The position numbers were made by a program, and so were the translations under genes. The notes beneath the pieces are model-generated. The model saw only the letters and a list, made by a program, of their open reading frames with translations. It had not been told where the DNA came from and made no database searches. 64,000 bases of DNA, taken from positions 3,798,835-3,862,834 of the forward strand of contig OX638352.1 of assembly GCA_951813545.1 (NCBI GenBank), written 5' to 3'. Positions 10,315 through 19,338 of the stretch are shown here, piece by piece. Every line of letters begins with the position of its first letter. Position 1 is the first letter of the stretch. This DNA is from an uncultured Poribacteria bacterium (GTDB lineage: Bacteria > Poribacteria > WGA-4E > WGA-3G).

Positions 10315-11349
10315 CTAGGTCCACTGCTCAATCGGTTCTGTTGACTGGACGACGTGCATTCCCGCTTCCGAAAACTCGGCGAAAGCAGCGTCTGCTGGCT
10401 CTGTATAGTCCACCACTCCCGGCACGACAACCGGTGAAGTCAGGTCTTCCACCAAATAGATTTTCTTTGCTAATTCAATATTCGTTTGCTGAATTTCTGT
10501 GAGCAGATCGCTGATTGTCCACGTGACGCAGTGGCTCTTCGCCTGTCCTGCGATAATCACCCTGTCATATCTGAGAAGCATTTGGAGAAAGTCGGTGTTT
10601 TTTTCTGCGATTGGTTTTCCATCCGCGTCGTTCAGAACTTCTGGACGTAAGACTGAGTAGTTTTCGGTCAGTGGATTCTGTCCTTTAGTTTCGTAATGTA
10701 CCTGACTCTTGCGGGTGATCGTATGAAAAAAACAGGCTTCATCAACAGCGGAAACAACGGCATGCCCAATCCCACCAAGCATCGCATGATAGGGCCATAT
10801 CGTGAGCGGATATTTTCCGTCAACTGTGAGTGTTTTGACGTAGTGTTGTCCATAAGTATTGAGCCACGCATATTGACCCAGTTTTCCCATTACACTTTCG
10901 GAAATAGCAGGATTGACGCGCCATCTACCTGCTTCAATATCCGCCTGTGTAATCAGTGTCTGTAAGGGGATGGGGTGTTCACCAGCATCGTTAATCCAGA
11001 AGATTTCGTGAAATATCTGCATCGCCGTATGCGTGTCAAGCGTGCAAGCGATTTTGCTAATGTGTGGTAGGTTGCGATAGATAAACCGACACAAACGGAT
11101 GTTATCTTCTACTGCACCATTTCCAGATCTGCCACCGACGAAAAGTTCATAGTCGGGGATACAGAATGTATTTTGGACATCGACAAGCAGCAAACATGTC
11201 CGAAAATCATCCTCAAATGCGGGGTGAATGCCGTGCGCTTTCGCCCAAACTTTCGCCTCGTGTTGGCGGTCTTGATAGGGAATCCGCCAGACTTGGTCTA
11301 CTTGATCGATATTGAAATGTGACGGGAGTGGAAGTTGTGGTGTCGGCAT
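10315..11349 (-). CDS. isochorismatase/nicotinamidase-like cysteine hydrolase
   Basis: 344 aa; 'TCLLLVDVQNTFCIPDYELFVGG', 'ACTLDTHTAMQIFHEIFW', 'IIAGQAKSHCVTWTISDLL' (catalytic Cys region). Confidence 0.75.
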   Translation of the reverse strand: MPTPQLPLPSHFNIDQVDQVWRIPYQDRQHEAKVWAKAHGIHPAFEDDFRTCLLLVDVQNTFCIPDYELFVGGRSGNGAVEDNIRLCRFIYRNLPHISKIACTLDTHTAMQIFHEIFWINDAGEHPIPLQTLITQADIEAGRWRVNPAISESVMGKLGQYAWLNTYGQHYVKTLTVDGKYPLTIWPYHAMLGGIGHAVVSAVDEACFFHTITRKSQVHYETKGQNPLTENYSVLRPEVLNDADGKPIAEKNTDFLQMLLRYDRVIIAGQAKSHCVTWTISDLLTEIQQTNIELAKKIYLVEDLTSPVVVPGVVDYTEPADAAFAEFSEAGMHVVQSTEPIEQWT

Positions 11350-11704
11350 GTTCTTCTATCCTGTTCCGCCGAGGTCTCCATAAGAGGACTGCGCGGTCGT
11401 TTGTTGCCACGGTTTCGGATGTAGACACGGCTTGCTGATTTGCTGTGTTGGAAATTCTATAGTATTTCGCGGTTTTTATCAAGAAAAATTGCTTGATATG
11501 TGTCCTAAGATGCGGTACAATAGATAAAAGGGATTTCCCACAATTACGGTAGATTTTACAATTACTTAGACGTTCTAAAAAGGTGAGGTTCCAAACCTCG
11601 CCAGCGGCGGTGAAGGTTTTCGCTTCTATTGAAATTGCCTCGCAGTGAGAGTTAATTCTATAATTCACTATAGTATCTTTTACGGATAAACAGGGTACGG
11701 TAAG

Positions 11705-12304
11705 ATGAAAAAATTTTTTAAACCACTTCCGGACTTAGACGAAAGATTGGATCGCGTCAACGATCAGATGCGGAGAGCACGCAGAGGTTTAGATTGGCGA
11801 ACGAGAGAAGCACGTATCCCGCTTGATATTCAAGAGGATTTCGGCATCTCTGAATTAGAAGGCGATGTGATGCTCGTTTCACGTGACGACGATTTACATG
11901 ATAAGGTGAGGAATCTCATCCGCTCCGAGGGCTACGGATGCGATCTTCCAGAGCGATCCTCGGAAGCCATTGGTTTGTTGAAGATGCGCAAATATCAGAT
12001 GGTAATTGCTGACTACACCCGCCGGCGGCGAGGAAGGCTCTTTGAATATATCAACAGATATCAGCCGCACGTCAAAATCGTTTCGATTGTCCGTAATGAT
12101 GACGAGGGACAACAGGCAATGAGAGCCGGCAGCTACAGTTACTTGTTAGGACGTGGTTTCGATCCTGAGCAGTTGCGCACATGTCTAACAAGTGCTATTA
12201 AATTAAAGCATCGCGTCTGCTGGTTATTAACGCATGGCGAACGTTGTAACCGGTCATGTGTTGATGGATTCCAATCCGATGAGGATTTTGGGGAAATTGA
12301 GTGA
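11705..12304 (+). CDS. response-regulator-receiver-like protein
   Basis: 199 aa; 'DVMLVSRDDDLHDKVRNLIRSEGYGCDLPERSSEAIGLLKMRKYQMVIADYTRRRRGRLFEYINRYQPHVKIVSI' has receiver-domain spacing. Confidence 0.5.
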   Translation: MKKFFKPLPDLDERLDRVNDQMRRARRGLDWRTREARIPLDIQEDFGISELEGDVMLVSRDDDLHDKVRNLIRSEGYGCDLPERSSEAIGLLKMRKYQMVIADYTRRRRGRLFEYINRYQPHVKIVSIVRNDDEGQQAMRAGSYSYLLGRGFDPEQLRTCLTSAIKLKHRVCWLLTHGERCNRSCVDGFQSDEDFGEIE

Positions 12305-12316
12305 GTCCGAATTCGT

Positions 12317-12865
12317 ATGGCAACAAATTTAGAATTTAAAGCGCGATGCCAATCGCTTGATAGTTTCTATCCGAGGCTCGCCGATTTAAACGCGACACAT
12401 CGTGAAACCGTCCACCAAATTGATACGTATTTTCATGTAACAGGGGCAAAGGATTCTCCAACACCGGAAGCATGCGAGCCGCGGCTCAAATTGCGTGAAA
12501 TTGATGAGGCGACTGAAGCTTGGCTCATCTATTATGAGCGTCCGAATCGTGACGAGTCGCGTTACAGTCAGTATCAACTTTGTGAAATTTCGGATCCAGG
12601 GACCCTCAAAAACCTCCTAACTGCGGCATTGGGTGTCAAGACAATTGTCAAAAAACAACGAGAGCTTTGGATGTTCAATAACACTCGTATCCACCTTGAT
12701 ACGGTTGCGGATTTAGGGCAATTTGTCGAGTTAGAAACAGTGTTTCAGGGACAAACTGAAGCTGAAGCGATAAATGAGCATCAACACGTTAAAGCCACAT
12801 TTCATTTACATACTACCGATCCGGTTGCTGTCTCCTACAGTGACCTCGTTATGCAAAGATCATAA
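12317..12865 (+). CDS. CYTH-domain protein (class IV adenylate cyclase / CyaB-like)
   Basis: 182 aa; 'NLEFKARC' (E-x-E/K-like start), 'QIDTYFHV', 'RLKLREID', 'VELETVF'. Confidence 0.75.
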   Translation: MATNLEFKARCQSLDSFYPRLADLNATHRETVHQIDTYFHVTGAKDSPTPEACEPRLKLREIDEATEAWLIYYERPNRDESRYSQYQLCEISDPGTLKNLLTAALGVKTIVKKQRELWMFNNTRIHLDTVADLGQFVELETVFQGQTEAEAINEHQHVKATFHLHTTDPVAVSYSDLVMQRS

Positions 12866-12891
12866 CTGATTTCGGTGGGACTCGTCAGTGA

Positions 12892-13083
12892 TTGGAGAAA
12901 TTTATAAAGATGGATCGTTCAATATATCGAAAAATTTTAGAAAGTTATGCGGATTTAGATAGTGTTAAACGGGGTAAACTCTTAAGAATCTATCTGCACA
13001 TTCCATCGTTGCCGAAATTACGAGCTGCCCGCGCGTTACTGATGAAGTTAAAAACAGGGCAGGGCACGGGAAGGGTTCGCTGA
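12892..13083 (+). CDS. short hypothetical protein
   Basis: 63-aa ORF MEKFIKMDRSIYRKILESYADLDSVKRGKLLRIYLH..., co-directional and in an intergenic gap. Confidence 0.3.
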   Translation: MEKFIKMDRSIYRKILESYADLDSVKRGKLLRIYLHIPSLPKLRAARALLMKLKTGQGTGRVR

Positions 13084-13336
13084 TGCGTTTCTCAAACCGA
13101 AAATAGTGCAGTACACCCTCCATCTTATCATGCGGAGTTCAGTAATAAGCTAATCATATACTTTGCCAAGCGCGCGTTGATAGCGTGCCTTTTCTTTTTG
13201 AACTATATCAAAATTTTCACCAAGTTTTTTCTTGAATTTTGAAGTCGGTAATGGTAAACTTAATACGTTAGACGTTTTATTTACGTAGGCGGATCGGTCA
13301 TTTGAAATTCTTTTCTTCCAAAGGAGAAAGTGTAGG

Positions 13337-13594
13337 ATGAATGCTACTATTAAGTTAACAACCGAACAGGTTATAGATTTTATCCAACAGATGCCGCCGA
13401 AGGAAAAACGGGCGGTCCTGATTGCACTTGCAGAAAAAGCTAGTGTGGGCGAGGAAGAACGAATGAAATATGCCGAGTCACAAGTCCAACAACTCTGTGC
13501 ATCCCGAGGGTTAAATTGGGACACTATGACAGAAGAGGAGCGAGAAGACTTTATTGACCACCTTGTTCATGAGGACAGGGAATGCAACCAATAG
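13337..13594 (+). CDS. antitoxin-like small protein partnered with a PIN-domain toxin
   Basis: 85 aa; overlaps the start of the PIN gene by 13 bp; acidic/helical. Confidence 0.5.
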   Translation: MNATIKLTTEQVIDFIQQMPPKEKRAVLIALAEKASVGEEERMKYAESQVQQLCASRGLNWDTMTEEEREDFIDHLVHEDRECNQ

Positions 13595-14001
13595 TGGTTT
13601 ATGATACAAATGTTTTGATATCAGGTATGGTTTGGGGCGGTGTCCCCTATGACTGCATTGAGCTTGCAAAGAGAAACAGAGTTGTAGGAATAACTTGTGC
13701 TGAAATATTAGATGAATTTGAAGAAAAACTAACGACTAAACTGAACATTCCTCCATCGCAGACCTCAGAAATAGTTACGAATCTCCTCGGTTTTCTCCGT
13801 ACAGTTAAGATTACCAACCAACTCAAGGGTGTCACCACTGATCCTGATGACGACAAAATAATAGAGTGTGCCATTGTTGCCGGTGCCACTCACATCGTTA
13901 CTGGTGACCAGAAGCATCTGCTACCTCTTCAAAGTTATCAAGGTGTTCTTATCGTCAGATCTAGAGACCTTCTTACACAGTTTGATAAAAATTCTTCATA
14001 A
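13582..14001 (+). CDS. PIN-domain ribonuclease, putative toxin of a TA pair
   Basis: 139 aa; 'VVYDTNVLISGMVWGG', 'EILDEFEEKL', 'TDPDDDKIIECAIVAGATHIVTGDQKHLL' (PIN acidic residues). Confidence 0.85.
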   Translation: MQPIVVYDTNVLISGMVWGGVPYDCIELAKRNRVVGITCAEILDEFEEKLTTKLNIPPSQTSEIVTNLLGFLRTVKITNQLKGVTTDPDDDKIIECAIVAGATHIVTGDQKHLLPLQSYQGVLIVRSRDLLTQFDKNSS

Positions 14002-14916
14002 ACGAGACCTGACTGCCTGCACCAGAAGCGGAATCATCAGTTCATGATGTCCCGTAAATGTATACCCCTTGCCACCCATCTCCGTTGGGCGTTTGACGAC
14101 ATTTTCTACAGGACGATATTGTTGGTTCATATCGAAATTGGCAGTCGTGAAGTGAGACACGGTATGCCCGAGATTCCGCGCGATGGTCACCGCTTTCAAG
14201 AAAACCTCCGGTAGAATCACAGCCGAACCCAAATTCAGCACAACGCCGCCACCTTCCAAATCTGTCACTAACGTTGTTAATAACCGAAAATCGGTAAAGC
14301 TCGCCGCACCGATAGCGGCACCGTTCGCAGACGGGTGCTGATGGATAATATCCGTCCCAATAGCGACATGCACCGTGATTGGAACATCGTGTTGGACCCC
14401 GGCAGCAAGAAGACTATACGCATTGTAGGGTGCGTTCATTTCTACCAGTTGTTTGCCCAATGCTTCGCCCATCCCGATGTCTGTGTCTGCAGCGTGTTGG
14501 ATTGCCTCGTTCATCAATCGTCCAGTCTCCTCCCACATCCCGAACTGTCCGGTCTGAATATAGGCAGAGACATCCTCGGAAGTCTCGCCGATGAGGGCTA
14601 TCTCGAAGTCGTGGATACCACTCGCGCCGTTGAAAGCAAACCCAGTAATCACACCGCGTTTCGCCAAGTCGATTAGGAGCGGACTTAATCCGCACTTGAT
14701 GACATGTCCCCCCATCATTACGATGACAGGTTTCTTGTTCTCATGCGCTGCAACGATGTCATCAACGAGTGCCAAAAAATCCTGTCCCTTGAGGATGTTC
14801 GGAAGACTGGCTAAAAACGGAGCCAAGCCTGTTTCTGATTCTGGGAGCGTCGCGAAGTCCTGAACGGAGACTTTATTGATACGATTCCGAAGTGGATAGG
14901 TCTTCACGGAAGACAT
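13996..14916 (-). CDS. conserved protein, possibly deoxyhypusine synthase-like
   Basis: Track ORF ends at 14943; ATG TCT TCC at 14916 is just after the preceding gene's stop. 'MMGGHVIKCGLSPLLIDLAKRGVITGFAFNGASGIHDFEIALIGETSEDV', 'HVAIGTDIIHQHPSANGAAIG'; function uncertain. Confidence 0.5.
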   Translation of the reverse strand: MSSVKTYPLRNRINKVSVQDFATLPESETGLAPFLASLPNILKGQDFLALVDDIVAAHENKKPVIVMMGGHVIKCGLSPLLIDLAKRGVITGFAFNGASGIHDFEIALIGETSEDVSAYIQTGQFGMWEETGRLMNEAIQHAADTDIGMGEALGKQLVEMNAPYNAYSLLAAGVQHDVPITVHVAIGTDIIHQHPSANGAAIGAASFTDFRLLTTLVTDLEGGGVVLNLGSAVILPEVFLKAVTIARNLGHTVSHFTTANFDMNQQYRPVENVVKRPTEMGGKGYTFTGHHELMIPLLVQAVRSRL

Positions 14917-14917
14917 G

Positions 14918-16498
14918 TCAATCAGTTTCAAGGATTTCTTCATGTTTTTCGTCCTTAAGCAATTGTATGTAAAAGATTATGCCGATAATAAACCAGAAGA
15001 GCAATACTGTGCGTTGGTGTAGAATGTTGTCTGCGAGTCCATAAACGAGTGCGGAGATGAGAAATCCACTTGCTCCAATAAATGTTCCTATGCCCCAAAA
15101 TCCGCTTGCCTGCTGCATAGCAAAAACCTGTTGACAGATAATCACTACCATCCACAAAAACAGCAAGAGTGAAGGAATACCGTGCTCAACGGCGATGTGC
15201 AAATAGATATTATGCGCGTGGTAGGGGACGTTATACTGCTCAGGCGGTCCATTGCGTTGATATTCATAGCGAAATCTACCCAACCCGATACCGGTGAGTG
15301 GATACTTCTGAATAAGATCAAGCGAAGTTTGCCACCACTGCGGACGTTCACCCATGAATCCCACCGGATGCTCAATCATCGTTTGGAAGCGCGCCTTGAT
15401 ATGTTGAGGCATGACGAATAACGATGCACTGAAAATCAGGGTAATTATAGTGAATCCTAACAGGACATGCTTCCACAGTTTTTCTACCGGTTCGAGTTTC
15501 CGGAGCACGTCCACAATAAGATAGACCCCAAGACAGCCTGTGGCGACGATGACACTCACCCAAGCGGCACGTGTAAGGGTCAACACGAGATTCACGCTCA
15601 TTATAATTACGATGACACCAAGGACCAAAGTTGCCCATATTGGAATCCTCTGCTTTGGGTATTTCCGCCAACTTGCTATAAAGTAGCCTATCACGAATGG
15701 AAGACCGAGGGCAAGATATGCGCCTAAGTCGTTTGGCATCTTGAAGGTCCCGGTGAGTCGCTGCTCAATCATATACACCATAAGGTGCGCTTCATTCTTG
15801 CGAACCGCGTAGCGTCTGTCTCTCGCTGGATCATCAATACGCCATTCGTCTGGTTGCTTTGAAGGCACAAACGATGCGGTTTGAGACAGTGGGACGTTGC
15901 AGCTTCGTAATTCGGCGCGTAAGTCATCAGAAAACGCTTCGCCAGCATCAAATTCTTCCTGAAATTGTAACCCAATCCGTCCCATAAAATCAATTGCTAA
16001 ACGGGTGTCATTCGCGTAATACCAGAGTCCGAGCGCGGAAGAAATCCCTGCCGCGGCGATAAACACAACAACAACATGTCGCCATCGAGTGCCCAAGTGA
16101 CTGTGAATAACAGCATAAAAGAGCAGAACCGCTCGGAGGTGTTTCCAAAAATAGCCGAGGCTACTGGTGGCAGGATGTGGTGCGAGAAGCGAGGCGACTA
16201 ATGCCAATCCGAGAAACAACGCGATCGAAATATCAAGTGGTGTGCGCTGCCAATCGAGTTTCCGTTCTGAAACGATCCGTCCAACCCATCCCAAAAGCAC
16301 AAATGAAAGTCCAATGTTGAGGAATGCTGTCGAGTAACCGAACGGCAAGGCGAGCACAAAAATCAGGAATCCGATGTAAGTAGCAACGTTAAAAATTTCT
16401 ACCGATGTAAATTGTGAATCTTTTAACTGCAAGTTTCGGTTTGCAATCTGCGCCAAAAAGGGAAGTTTTAATCCTGGCATAACGTGTGAACGAAACAA
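14918..16498 (-). CDS. O-antigen ligase/polymerase-like integral membrane protein (Wzy/WaaL type)
   Basis: 526 aa, many TM helices; 'GIGLGRFRYEYQRNGPPEQYNVPYHAHNIYLHIAVEHGIPSLLLFLW' typical of O-antigen ligase. Confidence 0.85.
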   Translation of the reverse strand: MFRSHVMPGLKLPFLAQIANRNLQLKDSQFTSVEIFNVATYIGFLIFVLALPFGYSTAFLNIGLSFVLLGWVGRIVSERKLDWQRTPLDISIALFLGLALVASLLAPHPATSSLGYFWKHLRAVLLFYAVIHSHLGTRWRHVVVVFIAAAGISSALGLWYYANDTRLAIDFMGRIGLQFQEEFDAGEAFSDDLRAELRSCNVPLSQTASFVPSKQPDEWRIDDPARDRRYAVRKNEAHLMVYMIEQRLTGTFKMPNDLGAYLALGLPFVIGYFIASWRKYPKQRIPIWATLVLGVIVIIMSVNLVLTLTRAAWVSVIVATGCLGVYLIVDVLRKLEPVEKLWKHVLLGFTIITLIFSASLFVMPQHIKARFQTMIEHPVGFMGERPQWWQTSLDLIQKYPLTGIGLGRFRYEYQRNGPPEQYNVPYHAHNIYLHIAVEHGIPSLLLFLWMVVIICQQVFAMQQASGFWGIGTFIGASGFLISALVYGLADNILHQRTVLLFWFIIGIIFYIQLLKDEKHEEILETD

Positions 16499-16621
16499 AA
16501 AATGGTTGAAAAATTCAACGAAAATATAATATAATATCTATTAATTAGAAAATCCGGCATGTGTAATAGAAAGTGAGATTTTCGTCTAACCGTGCCTGCG
16601 ATAGTTAAAGGGGATTCCACC

Positions 16622-17818
16622 ATGCGCTTTACGTACAACCTCATTGCTTTATTATTAGGGTTTTGTCTTATTGGATTGCTTTTCACGCCAGCTGCACCGG
16701 CGTTTATTGAACGCGAATATACGATTCGTGAAGTCCTTGATGCTTGTACAAACATTGTTTTTGGCGAAGTAAAGAGTGTTGACCAGAAGCGTTTACGGGG
16801 CGTTGTTACCGTCGAAAAAGATGTCAAAGGGAAAAGCGAGCTTAAGGAAATCAAGATGAACTTCGCTACCGGGCATTACAAACAGGGGACTTCGCCAGAA
16901 AAGATGGTCCGACTTCTTAAACCGGGAATGCCTATTATTGTTTTCTATCGTGAACATTACGGTATAGATAGCATGTGCTATATTGACAACACATGGTTTC
17001 AGATGCGTGCGTATCGTGGCAGATATAGTGGTACTTGGTGGACATTCACGCATATTGACCCGATGATGTCGCGGACCTTTGATGGCAAAACAGAGCCGTT
17101 CCAAAAGATAGTCCTTGACATGTTAGCCGGTAAAATGTGGGTTGCCGCGCCGAAAGATGCCGTAAAAGTTCTCGTCTTGACGGGAAATAGCACATCTCCG
17201 ACATGGAGCCAAACGCCTGTCTATACGAACACTGCAACGTATGAATATCAAGCGGTACGTTCAATAAAAGAGGTTGGCAAACGTACCATTGCACACGAAC
17301 CTATCAAAGAACACAAGTTGCCGCAACTGGAAAACGCCGATATTTTGTGGATCGGATACGAGGAGATTTCCAGTTATGGTCACTACCTCCTTTCTAATCA
17401 AGTAGAAGAAAAGATTAAAAACTTTGTGAAAAAGGGCGGCATTGTTGTCGTTACAGGGCAGGACAGTAGTGCTGAAAAGCCTTGCGGGATCGGGTGGCTA
17501 CAGGGTAAATTGAAGGGTGTTGAAAGCCCGCCAACCCAACATTTCACCGTTACTAAAAAAGGCAAGTCTCTCTTCTCTATCCCCAACATAATTGAGTCTG
17601 GAAAAATCTTTATCGATGACGCATGGGTAGACTGGAACCGCCGTGATGAGGTTTTTGCAACTACCAAAGACAACAAGGAACTCGTTGTTGGCGTGAGACG
17701 GTATGGTAAGGGGCTATACATTATTACTAGTCTTCGCAACGATAGCCAATATACAACTTCGATGAATAAAGCACTCATGGAAAATATCATGCATTATGCT
17801 GTTAACCAGCTCAAGTAG
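16622..17818 (+). CDS. secreted/membrane protein with a GATase-like C-terminal region
   Basis: Signal-like N-terminus MRFTYNLIALLLGFCLIGLLFTPAAPAFI; 'KIKNFVKKGGIVVVTGQDSS...YGKGLYIITSLRND'. Confidence 0.55.
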   Translation: MRFTYNLIALLLGFCLIGLLFTPAAPAFIEREYTIREVLDACTNIVFGEVKSVDQKRLRGVVTVEKDVKGKSELKEIKMNFATGHYKQGTSPEKMVRLLKPGMPIIVFYREHYGIDSMCYIDNTWFQMRAYRGRYSGTWWTFTHIDPMMSRTFDGKTEPFQKIVLDMLAGKMWVAAPKDAVKVLVLTGNSTSPTWSQTPVYTNTATYEYQAVRSIKEVGKRTIAHEPIKEHKLPQLENADILWIGYEEISSYGHYLLSNQVEEKIKNFVKKGGIVVVTGQDSSAEKPCGIGWLQGKLKGVESPPTQHFTVTKKGKSLFSIPNIIESGKIFIDDAWVDWNRRDEVFATTKDNKELVVGVRRYGKGLYIITSLRNDSQYTTSMNKALMENIMHYAVNQLK

Positions 17819-17845
17819 GAAATTTTCATGGGGCGATTTACACAC

Positions 17846-19045
17846 CTATAGGAATTTCGCCACAACCAGTGTAATGTCATCATTGGCACTTTCGTCTTGT
17901 TGGTGTGCCTGAAGGTCAGACAGAATCTCCGTCTTTATCTCTTCCGGTGACAAATGACGCTTTTGTGAGATGAGTGCTTTGAAACGCTCAAATCCATACA
18001 TCTCAGCGTTAGGATTGAACGCTTCGGTGATACCGTCTGAATAAAGCACCAGCAAATCACCGGAATGCCATTCAATCTCAGTGCTGTAATATTGCGTAGG
18101 TGTAGGTGTCATTGAGATACCAACCGGTAGAAACGAGGATTTTAACTCAAGTAAGTCCCCATTTTCACTGTTGTTCCTATTCTGCTCTGCCCGATAGAGA
18201 AGCATCTGCGGATGACCAGCATTGGCGAATTCCAACCGATTGTCCGGGTGAATGATAAGATAACAGCAGGTCATGTAAATAAAGGCTTGCGCATCCTCTT
18301 CTGTGACTCGGGTAATGGCTTTCATGACTTCCGGCACAGAAGCATCAAAGCGGATCTGTGTTTGCAAACAACTTTTAGTCATCGCTGCTACCATCGCTGA
18401 ATGATAACCGTGTCCCATGACATCACCAAGGAAGATGGCAACACTGTTGTCGGAAAGCTCCAGATAGTCGTAATAATCGCCTCCGACACTGTTCGCCGGT
18501 CGACAATATCCGGCAGAGCGGACACATGGATGTACTATCTCTTTGTTTGGAAAGAGAGACTCTTGAACTTCAGCAGCAAGACGCATTGATTCTTCCTGTG
18601 CAATCTCTTTGCGGATGGCACTCATCTGAATTTCAAGGTCGCGTCGGATTTTATCATTCAAGACCCGAAACATCCCACTGCCAATCCGCGGTTCTCGCGC
18701 CATAGCATTGTAAAAATCGTGTCTCGTGATTCTCAGGAATTGCGTGGGCTTCACCGTTTTTACTGTGGCACTTCGCGGTTTGTTGTCAATCAAAGCGATT
18801 TCACCGAGGCAGTACCCTTTCTCATCAAAAAACAACACCTCTGTCCCTGCCTTAATGATACTGACTTCACCATCAATCAGCAGATAGAGTGAATCGCCTT
18901 CGTCTCCCTCCTCAAATAGCGTTGAATCGGCTGGATAAGCAACTTCGCTTGTAATACAACAGATTGCTTTTAATTCGGCTTGAGGGAGTTCAGCAAAGAG
19001 TTCCGTCTTTTTTAAAAATTGTAACTTATCTTCTTCTGCTAACAT
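17846..19045 (-). CDS. cyclic-nucleotide-binding domain plus SpoIIE/PP2C-type phosphatase
   Basis: 399 aa; cNMP-like 'LFEEGDEGDSLYLLIDGEVSI...GEIALIDNKPRSATV'; PP2C-like 'SVGGDYYDYLELSDNSVAIFLGDVMGHGYHSAMVAAM', 'LVLYSDGITEAFN', 'DDITLVVAKF'. Confidence 0.9.
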   Translation of the reverse strand: MLAEEDKLQFLKKTELFAELPQAELKAICCITSEVAYPADSTLFEEGDEGDSLYLLIDGEVSIIKAGTEVLFFDEKGYCLGEIALIDNKPRSATVKTVKPTQFLRITRHDFYNAMAREPRIGSGMFRVLNDKIRRDLEIQMSAIRKEIAQEESMRLAAEVQESLFPNKEIVHPCVRSAGYCRPANSVGGDYYDYLELSDNSVAIFLGDVMGHGYHSAMVAAMTKSCLQTQIRFDASVPEVMKAITRVTEEDAQAFIYMTCCYLIIHPDNRLEFANAGHPQMLLYRAEQNRNNSENGDLLELKSSFLPVGISMTPTPTQYYSTEIEWHSGDLLVLYSDGITEAFNPNAEMYGFERFKALISQKRHLSPEEIKTEILSDLQAHQQDESANDDITLVVAKFL

Positions 19046-19338
19046 TATTGATTCAGCCTTTGACTTTTTATACGAAATGTGTTATCTTTAATAGGATGTT
19101 TTGACTTGTAAACTACGTTTTGGGTGATTTAGCGAAAGATTAGACGAAATTCACAAATGGAGTTCTGCCGAACGCCTTTGTATTTTGGCAAACACCCTGT
19201 CAACGATCAGATGGTCTACCGTTTGTGCCGTAACTTTACGTGAGTTCACTGAGTATGTAGCCTCCAGGGGCATGCTCACAACCTCACACAGAAGTGTGCT
19301 CGAGCTACTAACGAATATTCTAATATTTTTCAAACTTT

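Noticed and set aside
11213-11668. 151-aa minus-strand ORF upstream of the isochorismatase-like gene
   Set aside because: Overlaps the start of the supported CDS in another frame and has low-complexity, non-conserved composition.
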